The notes beneath the pieces were generated by a model. The model was given only the letters and a program-made list of their open reading frames with translations, was not told the DNA's origin and searched no databases. Of a DNA stretch of 64,000 bases, positions 24,856 to 35,494 are shown in pieces. The stretch's first letter is position 1; each line of letters begins with the position of its first letter. Position numbers and translations under genes: made by a program. Origin of the DNA: Amaranthus tricolor (lineage: Eukaryota > Streptophyta > Magnoliopsida > Caryophyllales > Amaranthaceae); NCBI RefSeq assembly GCF_026212465.1, contig NC_080055.1:16691682-16755681 (forward strand). Reading direction: 5' to 3'.

Positions 24856-27800
24856 TTTGCTTTGCAGGTTCAAGTGAGGGGGAACAACTCATGGTATCTC
24901 GACAGTGGGTGTTCCAAGCACATGACGGGTGACAAATCTAAATTTCTCTCACTTGAAGCCTATGATGGGGGAACAGTAACCTTCGGTGACAACATGAAGG
25001 GTGAGATAATCGCCAAAGGAAAGGTTGGAAGGTCTAGTTCCCATGCCATTGATAATGTATTTTTAGTCGAGAATTTAAAACACAATTTGTTAAGTATTTC
25101 TCAATTTTGCGACAAAGGTAACTCTGTTAAGTTTACTTCTGAAAAATGCATAATTTCTAGGAACAGTACAGGAGACCCTGTGCTGGAGGGAATCAGAAAA
25201 GGGAACACCTATGTGGTGGACCTGGACACTGTTCCCAGAAACAGTCTAACGTGTTTAAGTGTTATTGAAGAAGACCCACTTCTTTGGCACAAGCGTCTAG
25301 GTCATGCTAGTTATTCATTGATTAACACTTTAAGATCAAAAGACCTAGTAAGAGGATTACCTGCAATAAAATTCCTTAAAAATGAAGTTTGTGATCCTTG
25401 TGCTAAAGGGAAACAAGTGCGGTCATCCTTTAAATCAAAGAACGTTGTGACTACCACTAGACCATTAGAATTAATTCATATGGATTTATGTGGACCAATG
25501 AGAACACAAAGCCGTAGTGGCAAAAAGTATGTATTTGTTGTTGTTGATGATTACAGTAGATTCACTTGGACATTATTTTTGGCAAGCAAAGATGAAGCTT
25601 TTGATGAGTTTGTTTCCTTTGCTAATAAAACACAAAAATCTACCAATAATCAAATTGTTCACATTAGGTCTGATCATGGAAAAGAATTTGAAAATTCAAA
25701 CTTCATGAATTATTGCAATGAACATGGCATAAATCACAATTTTTCCGCACCTAGAACACCACAACAAAATGGTGTGGTAGAAAGGAAAAATAGGACTTTA
25801 GAAGAAATGGCAAGGACCATGTTGATTGCTAGTGGTCTACCTAGGAATTTTTGGGCAGAAGCCGTTAATACTGCATGCTATACATTGAATCGTGTACTAA
25901 TTAGACCAATCACTTCAAAGACACCCTATGAATTGCTCAAAGGTGTTAAACCAAATATTTCCTATTTTCGTATATTTGGATGCAAATGTTTTGTTCATGT
26001 GAATGGAAAACGAAACATAGGTAAATTTGATGAAAGAAGTGATGAGGCAGTATTTCTAGGTTATTCATCACAAAGCAAAGCTTACAGAGTTTATAATAAG
26101 AGAACAATGTGTGTAGAGGAGTCTGTTCACATAATCTTTGATGAAACTAACTTTTCAACAAGTGAACAGGAAACAAGTAATATTAAAATAGGTCTTGCAA
26201 ATTTGGAAGATGAAGATGAAGGAATCAAAGTGCAAGATCAAGGAACAGCAAGTGAACAGTCGATACAAGAAGAGGCAGAAGAAACTGACCAAGATCAGGA
26301 ACTGCCAGCACAACAGGACCAACAGACTGTTCCCAATCCAGCTATTCCCACAAATGAGCAAAATGATCCAGTAGCTGAACAGAATGTCAATCAAGTTGCT
26401 GAACAAGAACATGCTACTGTTCCTTCAAGAGAATTTGTGCCTAAACCTTGGAAGTATCAAAGATATCATCCTCTTGATTCAATTGTAAGTGATATAAATA
26501 AGGGAACACAAACTAGATCTCAATTGAGAAACTTTTGTGCACACTTTGCGTTCCTATCATCACTTGAACTAAAAAATCACGAGGAAGCTTTGAAGGATTC
26601 CGATTGGATAGTTGCCATGCAAGATGAATTAAATGAGTTTGAAAGAAATAAAGTGTGGCACTTGGAACCCAAACCGAAAAACAAGAAAGTTATTGGTTTG
26701 AAATGGGTATTTCGGAACAAGCTTGATGAGCATGGAATAATTGTTAGAAATAAAGCTAGACTTGTGGTTAAAGGTTATAATCAATAAGAAGGTATTGATT
26801 ACACTGAGACTTTTGCTCCAGTAGCAAGGTTAGAGGCTATCCGAATCTTAATTTCTTTTGCTGCATTTATGAATTTTAAACTATATCAAATGGATGTGAA
26901 ATGTGCTTTTTTAAATGGTTATCTTGATGAAGAAGTTTTTGTAGAACAACCTCCAGGTTTTGAGAATTCCTCTTGTCTTGATCATGTTTACAAGCTTGAT
27001 AAAGCCCTATATGGCTTAAAGCAAGCTCCTAGGCAATGGTACGAAAGACTTTCAAAGTTTTTGATTCAAAATAACTTTGTAAGAGGAAAAATCGACAAAA
27101 CCTTGTTCTTTAAGAATAAGGGTTCTAACATTTTGGTTGTTCAAATTTATGTTGATGATATTATTTTTGGTGCTACTAATGATTCATTATGTAAAGAATT
27201 TGCTAACCTTATGGGTACAGAATTTGAAATGAGCATGATGGGAGAATTAAATTTCTTTCTTGGTTTGCAAATTAAACAAACTGAAAATGGTATCTTTATT
27301 CATGAACAAAAATACATTAAAGAACTTCTTAAGAAATATGGACTAAACAATTCTAAATCCAACCACACACCTATGGCTACCAATGTTAGACTAGATGAAG
27401 ACCTAAATGGGACCAATGTAGATCAAACCATGTATAGAGGCATGATAGGTTCTTTATTGTATCTAACTGCAAGTAGACCTGATATTTCTTTTAGTGTTGG
27501 TTTATGTGCTAGATTTCAATCAAGTCCTAAAGAATCACATCTCACGGCAGTAAAGAGAATTTTGAGATATTTGAAGGGAACAGACGACTTGTCCCTATTT
27601 TATCCTAAAAGTGATGTTTATGATTTAAAAGGTTTTAGTGATGCAGATTATGCAGGTGATCTTGTTAATAGAAAAAGTACATCAGGTATGGTACAATATC
27701 TTGGCTCATGTTTAGTTTCATGGAGTTCCAAGAAACAAAACACAGTTGCATTATCCACTGCAGAAGCTGAATACGTAGCAGCAGCAGCTTGCTGTTCCCA

Positions 27801-28092
27801 AATGCTTTGGATAAAACAGCAACTTAGAGATTTTGGTATTAAAGTTGAATGCATTCCTATTTATTGTGATAATACTAGTGCCATATGTATATCTAAAGAT
27901 CCAGTGCATCATTCACGTGCTAAACATATACATATTAGACATCATTTTCTTAAGGATAACGTAGAACACAAAAATATTGTACTGAAGCATGTTAACACAA
28001 ATGAACAAGTTGCAGATATTCTGACCAAACCACTTCCTAGGGAACAATATGAAAAGATGAGATTGGAACTTGGTATGATCAAGCTCCACTAA
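24856..28092 (+). pseudogene. SIRE B Pol with a single nonsense codon
   Basis: The Pol frame continues directly from the gag TAA. Order: aspartic protease (LDSGCS, Asp codon 24,901), GAG-pre-integrase (HKRLGHAS), integrase ([25 protein letters not shown]), reverse transcriptase (YVDDI, codons 27,148-27,162) and RNase H ([28 protein letters not shown]). The only defect seen is TAA at 26,785-26,787 in the N-terminal part of the RT, where a Gln is expected (element C and element A have Gln or Glu around this NQ-EGIDY motif). Both halves are in the same frame. Any ATG for pol is downstream of the splice-acceptor-like sequence at 24,856-24,867, so expression depends on stop readthrough or splicing. 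It is likely an autonomous element that lost its RT recently, or one mobilised in trans. Confidence 0.93.
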
Positions 28093-28619
28093 AGTTAGTT
28101 GCATATATTTCCCATTGAAGCATCATGAAAATGAAAAGGTCAGGAATCAATCTCAAAATCTTGATTGAAAATCAATTATTGCATGGATCAGGTAAACACG
28201 TAATAAAGTTAGTACTATGAATGTTTTTACGTTTGCATGTTGTTAATTCAATCAGACCAAAGCAATATGTTCATTATTTTCTTCATAATATTTCATAATA
28301 TCATAATATCATAATATATTGTTAATATTTCATAAAATCATAATTAATTTTTTTAAAATTTCTTATTTCATATTTTATTCTTATTTCACATTTTTTTTAC
28401 GGCCAATAAAGAGATGGAATTGAGAGTTTTGGGAAAACGATTCTTCTTCACTCAAGTAATGCAAAGGCAATAAAGAGATGGGACTTGGAGGAGTAACCGT
28501 CACTTCAATCATTTAAAAACCCCTGCTTCATGTCATTACCCATTACCTTCCCAAACCTTCTCTCAATCCCCCAAGAAACCGTCCTTCCTTCTCGCTCAAA
28601 ACCTTCAAAAAATTCAAAA
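28093..28619 (+). other. SIRE B pol-ORF3 spacer
   Basis: AT-rich non-coding spacer. A short tandem run of TTTCATAATATCATAATA occurs near 28,285-28,330. An ORF3-frame ATG at 28,530 lies in its 3' part, but the conserved start is 28,620. Confidence 0.6.
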
Positions 28620-30305
28620 ATGAAAACCCCCAAATCCTCTAAATCAGGCAAGAAAACTCCCAAATCCTGTATGCCCGATCAACCAAAACCACTAAGAGTA
28701 GTTCTTCCACCACCATTACTGCAGGATGCACCACCCACACCAACTGAAACCACACAAGAATCACCAAAACACTCCACTGAACCCACTAGTACCAAAAGAA
28801 AAATGTCAACAGGTGGTTCATCTTCTAGAGTAGTTAAGCGATCGAAGCATGTTGATCCAAACAGCGCAGAAGAAGTTTCAAAGGAGATGACTGTAGGGTT
28901 CGGGTTGGACAAATATTGGTATGATTCTACTAACTTTCCTAGATTGCATGACATTTTAAAGTTTCAAGAATGGGAATCATTGATGTCAAACTACAGTTGC
29001 AATTCGATTTTTCCAAACCTAATGAGAGAATTTATTGTAAATTTCTCTAATGATGGCGGTATGTGTTATAGTGTTGTTAAAACTGTTAAAATTGAATTTA
29101 ACAGCGCTTTATTAGGGGAATGGTTTAATGTTCCCAATGTTGGTTTCGATACATATCATATTGGGTCAAAGATTGCATTTTCTGGCATTAATGAACGAAC
29201 AATTTTAAAATTTTTAGGAGTTGATCAAAAGGGGAAGATCAGTCACAATGTTCTGTCCCCTATGCATAAATTGTTGTACAATGTTGCTCGCAGATTTATC
29301 TTACCACGAAACTCAAAACGTAGTCAAGTGAGTTTGCGTGATGCCACCTTGATTTACTGCATGGAAAAACATATTAAAATAAATTTTCCTTCGTTGATGA
29401 TCTCTCATTTATCAGACTGCATTGAAAAGAAAAGTTTCATTGGTTATGGAGGGTTGTTAACATGGATTTTTAGGAAGTTTGAGGTCCCATTGGAAGGGTT
29501 GGAGTTCCCAATGGGTCCCAATATGAAAATTGGTGCTAAATGTTTACAAAATTTGCGTTTAAAATTGAATGATGAGGGAGTATTGATGCATGAGGAGGTT
29601 GTAGAAGTTGAATCTGAAGAAGAAGGGGCTGAAGAGGTTGAAGAAGAAAAGGAGGAAGAGGAGAAAAAGGAGGAAAAGGAGAATGAGGAAGAAAAGGAAC
29701 TAGATCCTGTTCCCTCTGAAAATATTGAAAAATCTGAGAAAGAGGAACAGGATGGAGCTGCGAGAAAGGGGGAAAAGGAAAAGCAAACGGAAGCCTTGGA
29801 TGAAAATGTCCCTCACAATCTCTGTAGTGATTCCAGTGATGAAGAGATTGTGTTGGCTATGAGGAAAAAGGCTAAGTCAATGCAAAGGAAGAGTAGGAGG
29901 TTGGCCTCGAAACGCAAGGCTACTTTGGTTGATGAAACACCATCTGACACCATCCCTGAGCCAACATCTGATGAACCTACCTCTCCCAAGCCAGCCAATT
30001 CACCACCACATCAAATTCCATCACCATCACCATCACCTATCCCATGTACACCACCACCACAATCACACACTTCACCCAATATTGGCTGTACTAACTTTGA
30101 CTCTATTCCTTCAGTTTCCTTACATTCCATTCTCTCCAAGCTCCTTGATCTACAGTCTCAATTCATTGCATTTCAGGATGAAACTCGTGTCTCGCTTGCT
30201 TCTATTGTGGATCAGCTAAACCAAATGGAACAACGCCTTGGTACCAAGCTGGACACAGTGGAGGTGCAGACTGAGTACATTGATGAAGAAGAGACTGACC
30301 CTTGA
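28620..30305 (+). CDS. SIRE B third ORF, env-position protein of unknown function
   Basis: Open ORF after pol. The start at 28,620 (MKTPKSS) is chosen because the element A copy begins at the same point; an in-frame ATG at 28,530 would add 30 residues. Layout: basic Ser/Pro/Lys-rich N-terminus (about 1-90), globular central region (about 95-330, WFNVPNVGFDTY, YGGLLTWIFRKF), a Glu/Lys-rich acidic stretch (about 340-410), a basic patch (MQRKSRRLASKRKA), a Pro/Ser-rich linker and a C-terminal helical segment (SILSKLLDLQSQF). No signal peptide or transmembrane helix is apparent, which argues against a classical envelope. The middle matches what is called a putative plant transposon protein domain (from memory). 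Charged tails suggest nucleic-acid or protein binding, but no function is known to me. Confidence 0.8.
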   Translation: MKTPKSSKSGKKTPKSCMPDQPKPLRVVLPPPLLQDAPPTPTETTQESPKHSTEPTSTKRKMSTGGSSSRVVKRSKHVDPNSAEEVSKEMTVGFGLDKYWYDSTNFPRLHDILKFQEWESLMSNYSCNSIFPNLMREFIVNFSNDGGMCYSVVKTVKIEFNSALLGEWFNVPNVGFDTYHIGSKIAFSGINERTILKFLGVDQKGKISHNVLSPMHKLLYNVARRFILPRNSKRSQVSLRDATLIYCMEKHIKINFPSLMISHLSDCIEKKSFIGYGGLLTWIFRKFEVPLEGLEFPMGPNMKIGAKCLQNLRLKLNDEGVLMHEEVVEVESEEEGAEEVEEEKEEEEKKEEKENEEEKELDPVPSENIEKSEKEEQDGAARKGEKEKQTEALDENVPHNLCSDSSDEEIVLAMRKKAKSMQRKSRRLASKRKATLVDETPSDTIPEPTSDEPTSPKPANSPPHQIPSPSPSPIPCTPPPQSHTSPNIGCTNFDSIPSVSLHSILSKLLDLQSQFIAFQDETRVSLASIVDQLNQMEQRLGTKLDTVEVQTEYIDEEETDP

Positions 30306-31096
30306 TCCCTCTGCTCAAAAATTTAATGATTTGTTGGCTGTATTACTTAACAAACAATTTTTCTTTTTGCCTTGTACCATCTGGGGTACATGGTTGTTGT
30401 AACTTTGAACAATTGCTACTTTTCTTTGTTTTTATTTTCTATGGTCTGTGAAAATTAACTCTATGCAGGTTTAATCATTGTTCATAGCACTTGCTTTTAT
30501 TATTGTTGTTTGTTGTTTTCATCACTAACAAATCTATATGGTTTGTGCTGAGATTTGATAACTCCCAATTCTTTTTGATTGATGTCAAAAGGGGGAAGAT
30601 TATGCACAAACTTAACAGGAGCAGTGAATACACAGTTACATATCTTGTTGATTTATATTGATTCTTATGAATGATATGTGTGCTGCTGTGTTTATGCTAG
30701 TTTAGTGATCATCTGTGTTGCTAAGTTTGTTGAAGTTCTCATGAATATTTGATTCTGTGAAAATACTTAATAAGTTATGTTTATTATTATTAGGTTTATT
30801 ATAGTTTTATTATGTTAGTTTTATTTTATTTATGTTAATTTATTCAGTCTATTTTCGTTTAACTTAGTTTATTTCATTTAAGTTTTAAGTTAATTAATTT
30901 TGAAAACTTTTGAAAAATATTTGATATTTTAGAGTAAACTGTTTGTTTATGAATGCTTGGTAATTTATATTCTAACAAGTTGATTTGCTAAGTTAATTAG
31001 AGTTACTTTAATCTCTAGTATGCTCTATGAATTTTGTTTTACTCTATTTTACTTAAGTTTGTTTATAAAGTTTGCCATCATCAAAAAGGGGGAATT
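30306..31096 (+). other. SIRE B 3' untranslated region with two purine tracts
   Basis: Non-coding segment between ORF3 and the 3' LTR. AAAAGGGGGAAGA at 30,588-30,600 and AAAAAGGGGGAATT at 31,083-31,096; the second is next to the LTR and is the polypurine tract. Confidence 0.8.
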
Positions 31097-32395
31097 TGTT
31101 GGCCTCTTAAGGTTTTGATGATGACTTTACTTTTAAATAAACAAACATATTATTAGAGATTGTTTTGTAGGTACATATCCGATTTAATGAGAATCGTTGA
31201 TGAAGCCTATGACTTGATTCGTGGAAGATGTACATGTCTCAAATATCCAAGAAGTTGGACAATTGCTCTGGAAGACAGTTTACTGTTCCTAGAGTTGAAG
31301 TTCTGACGAAAGTTGTAGATGGAGACAGTGTGCTGTTCCTCATGATACAGGTCTGAAGAAGACATTGACTGGAAATTACGAAAATTAAGTTTTCTGTTTT
31401 TAGTTAATGTAAAAGGATTAAAATTTAATTAGTTGCTTAATTAAATTTATTTATTAATTGGCAAAATATTTTTAATTCGCCTAAAAACATGGAGAAAATC
31501 AATTCCTTGTTTATCTCCTATAAACTCGGAATTCAAGAGACTTGTTCTCTTCTTTGAATTGGTCTCCTATAATTTAGGATCTTCCTTAACCCATGATGTT
31601 TTAACCGTGCATGTGTACAGCAGTTACATTCCACTCCTACCTTTAACTAACTTTCCATTTTCTTTGGGAGTAAGTAAGTTATGGAGAACGTGGGATATGT
31701 GCAACTCGTGGAGAACATGGGCTGAGTGCACTGCTTGCTGTTCCCCTTATAAAAGAGGGAAATTACGGTTCAGTGGGTATGAATGAATGAATGGATGTTG
31801 CATTGAGAGTGTCCATCTAAGGGAGATTTAATTGAGAAAAATATTCTAAGTTTTGTTTTAAATGCCAATTAATTCATAATATTTTTCTTGAGCAACAATT
31901 TCATTTTGATCTTTATGAGAATTGGCCTTGTAAAGGGTAATTGAGTGTTTTGTTGTAATTAGACTTATGGGAAGTCTAAGGGAATAGAGAATAGAAACGT
32001 GAGAAGAGAAAGAGAAGGAGAGAAGAGAAGAGAAGAGAAGTGGGCCTAAGTAGAGAAGCTTTGAGTAAAGCATTTAGAGAATTGAGAAGCTTCAAGTGAA
32101 GCAAAACTTTGTTATGTGTAATTGTAATTGATTGCCTTAACATAGTGAGAATTTTGAAATCCCGGGGGGTCGTGGTTTTTCCTTCTTATTAGGCCAAGAA
32201 GGTTTCCACGTAAAATTCTTGTCTCTTTTTATTATTTTTCTTTTCGATTTTAAGTTTAAGTTTTGTTCTTTACTTGATACAATTCCGCAAAAAGTTGAGC
32301 AAAAAATCTTAAACTAACAACACAACAATTCACCCCCCCCCCCCCCCCCCCCCCCCCCCTCTTGTTGCATTCGATCATCTATTAGCATTCCTACA
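31097..32395 (+). repeat. SIRE B 3' LTR
   Basis: 1,299 bp, nearly identical to the 5' LTR. The 14-bp length difference is accounted for by a longer C tract (about 28 C at 32,332-32,359). Confidence 0.95.
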
Positions 32396-35300
32396 GTTGT
32401 GCGGAAGCTTTGATTAATGACATAGACAAAAACTACAAATGATCATGAAAAGAACACGAAACAACCACAACACTTAGACAATTCTGATATAGCAAACTGT
32501 CGAGCAGCCCTCCTTCAGCTCAGCTTGTAGGAGTCCACGGGAATTATTAGAATGTTTTAAGGACCTTGATAGCTAGATCCAAGTACCAAGATTCCATTTC
32601 CACTTTAGCCTAGGTCCTGGATGCATTGGTTTAGTCTCCACATGTCGTGCAAGGTGGTCTGGTCACTAGTTTGCTTCTATGTCGTGAGGTCTGTATGCAG
32701 CCTTGTGTGGGCTCTTTTGGTATCTTCATTTCATACAACCACATTTGTATCAGATTTGATTGAAATTATTGGTATATATTATTTTGTTGAAGTGGATAGA
32801 ATTGAAAATCATAGTCATATGCTAGAAATTACGTGTTAAGTTGCGATTTTATGCGTTTTTAAGCGTTTTTGTCAATTTCGCGCGTAAAGTAGCTCAAACT
32901 TGGTTTGTTATGCACGAAACTTGGCACACAACACTATTTGGTACATATTATTGTGTTGAAGTGGTTAGAATTGAAAATCATAGTCATATGCTAGAAATTA
33001 CGTGTTACGTTGCAATTTTATGCGTTTTTAACCGTTTTTGGCACTTTCGCGCGTAAAGTAGCTCAAACTTTTTTTGTTTTGCAACAAACATGGCACACTA
33101 CACTATTTGGTATATATTATTGTGTTGAAGTTGTTAGAATTTAAAATCATAGTCATATGCTAGAAATTACGTGTTAAGTTGCGATTTTATGCGTTTTTAA
33201 CCGTTTTTAACACTTTTGCGCATAAAGTAGCTCAAACTTGGTTTTGATGCGAAACCGGGGCTGATTAAGGCCTTGGTTATGCAAGGATTAATGTTGTGCG
33301 GAAGCTTTGATTAATGACACAGACAAAAACTACAAATGATCATGAAAAGAACACGAAACAACCACAAACACTTAGACAATTCTGATCTAGCATACTGTCG
33401 AGCAGCCCTCCTTCAGCTCAGCTTCTAGGAGTCCACGGGGATTGCTAGAATGGTTTAATGACCTTGATAGCTAGATCCAAGTACCGAGATTCCATTTCCA
33501 CTTTAGCCTAGGTCCTGGATGCATAGGTTTAGTCTCCACGTGTCGTGCAAGGTGGTCTAGTCACTAGTTTGTTGCTGGGACGTGAGGTCTGTATGCAGCC
33601 TTGTGTGCAGCCCTCCTTCAGCTCAGCTTCTAGGAGTCCACGGGGATTGTTAGAATGCTTTAAGGACCTTGATAGCTAGATCCAAGTACCGAGATTCCAT
33701 TTCCACTTTAGCCTAGGTCCAGGATGCATAGGTTTAGTCTCCACGTGTCGTGCACGGTGGTCTGGTCACTAGTTTGCTGCTATGTCGTCAGGTCTGTATG
33801 CGACCTTGTGTGGGCTGCTTTGGTATCTTCATTTCTTACAACCAAATTTGTATCAGATTTACTAGAAATTATTGGTATATATTATTCTGTTGAAGTGGAT
33901 AGAATTGGAAATCATAGTCATATGCTAGAAATTATGTGTTAAGTTGCGATTTAATGCGTTTTTAAACATTTTTGTCAATTTCGCGCGTAAAGTAGCTCAA
34001 ACTTGGTTTGTTATGCACGAAACTTGGCACACAACACTATTTGGTACATATTATTGTGTTGAAGTGGTTAGAATTGAAAATCATAGTCATATGCTAGAAA
34101 TTACGTGTTAAGTTGCAATTTTATGCGTTTTTAACCGTTTTTGGCACTTTCGCGCGAGCTCAAACTTGGTTTGTTTTGCACAAAACTTGGCACACAACAC
34201 TATTTGGTATATATTATTGTGTTGAAGTTGTTAGAATTGAAAATCGTAGTCATATGCTAGAAATTACGTGTTAAGTTGCGATTTTATGCGTTTTTAACCG
34301 TTTTTAACACTTTTGCGCATAAAGTAGCTCAAACTTGGTTTTGATGCGAAACAGGGGCTGATTAAGGCCTTGGTTATGCAAGGATTAATGTTTTGTGGAA
34401 GCTTTGATTAATGACACAGACTTAAAATACAAATGATCATGAAAAGAACACGAAACAACCATAAACACTTAGACAATTCTGATCTAGCAAATTGTCGAGC
34501 AGCCCTCCTTCAGCTCAGCTTCTAGGAGTCCACGGGGATTGCTAGAATGGTTTAAGGACCTTGATAGCTAGATCCAAGTACCGAGATTCCATTTCCACTT
34601 CAGCCTAGGTCCTGTTTGCATTGGTTTAGTCTCCACGTGTCGTGTAAGGTGGTCTGGTCACTAGTTTGCCGCTGTGTTGTGAGGTCTGTATGCAGCCTTG
34701 TGTGCAGCCCTCCTTCAACTCAGCTTCTAGGAGTCAACGGGGATTGTTAGAAAGGCTTAAGGACCTTGATAGCTAGATCCAAGTACCGAGATTCCATTTC
34801 CACTTTAGCCTAGGTCCTGGATGCATAGGTTTAGTCTCCACATGTAGTGCAAGGTGGTCTGGTCACTAGTTTACTGTTGTGTCGTGAGGTCTGTATGCAG
34901 CCTTGTGTGGGCTCCTTTGGTATCTTCATTTCATACAACCACATTTTTATCAGATTTGCTAGAAATTATTGGTATATATTATTGTGTTGAAGTGGATAGA
35001 ATTGAAAATCATAGGCATATGCTAGAAATTACGTGTTAAGTTGCGATTTTATGCATTTTTAAGCGTTTTTGTCAAGTTCGCGCGTAAAGTAACTCAAACT
35101 TGGTTTGTTATGCACGAAACTTGGCACACAACACTATTTGGTATATATTATTGTGTTGAAGTGGTTAGAATTGAAAATCATAGTCATATGCTAGAAATTA
35201 CGTGTAAAGTTGCGATTTTATGCGTTTTTAAGCGTTTTTGTCACTTTCGCGCGTAAAGTAGCTCAAACTTGGTTTGTTATGCACGAAACTTGGCACACAA

Positions 35301-35494
35301 AACTATTTGGTATATATTATTGTGTTGAAGTGGTTAGAATTGAAAATCATATTCATATGCTAGAAATTACTTCTTAAGTTGCGATTTTATGCGTTTTTAA
35401 CCGTTTTTGTGAATTTCGCGCGTAAAGTAGCTCAAACTTGGTTTGTTATGCACGAAACATGCACACAACTCTATTTGGTACATATTATTGTGTT
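32396..35494 (+). repeat. 169-bp repeats organised in a higher-order array (right block)
   Basis: The CACTA intron array resumes after element B. Higher-order units begin at GAAGCTTTGATTAATGAC at 32,404, 33,301 and 34,398 (spacings 897 and 1,097 bp). Each unit has a unique segment (CTTCAGCTCAGCTT.TAGGAG, GACCTTGATAGCTAGATCC, TAGTCTCCAC.TGTCGTG) followed by about two to four 169-bp subunits. The second and third units carry an internal ~200-bp duplication of the unique segment (for example 33,605-33,800). The unique segment yields short recurring ORFs (about 60-72 codons) that are repeat shadows, not genes. Confidence 0.9.

Larger units (their letters stand above)
21687..32395 (+). mobile_element. 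SIRE-type Copia retrotransposon B, full-length and recent
   Basis: Complete plus-strand element inserted in the 169-bp repeat array of the CACTA intron. LTRs at 21,687-22,971 and 31,097-32,395 differ by two substitutions (near 22,837 and 22,960) and the length of a poly-C tract. Order: LTR, primer-binding site, gag (open), pol (one nonsense codon), third ORF (open), AAAAAGGGGGAATT purine tract and LTR. GTTGTGCG flanks both ends (21,678-21,685 and 32,396-32,403); 8 bp is longer than the usual 5-bp Copia duplication, and one extra T lies between the left copy and the TG of the LTR. Insertion is recent judged by LTR identity. Confidence 0.95.

Noticed and set aside
28530..30305. A true retroviral-type envelope gene in the SIRE elements
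   Set aside because: Neither a signal peptide nor a transmembrane helix is visible; described only as an env-position ORF.
21687..32395. GGAACAG..CTGTTCC pairs as steroid-receptor response elements
   Set aside because: Resemblance to an animal nuclear-receptor half-site is coincidental in a plant; the enrichment itself is kept as a finding.
32621..35256. Recurring ORFs of 61-75 codons (VWSLV..YVVRSVC..) as a possible small gene family
   Set aside because: They are repeat units of the higher-order array; start and end vary with each copy and no family is recognised.
21050..35494. CRISPR-like array because of regular repeats
   Set aside because: Units are 169 bp with no alternate unique spacers, in a plant intron; a tandem repeat.
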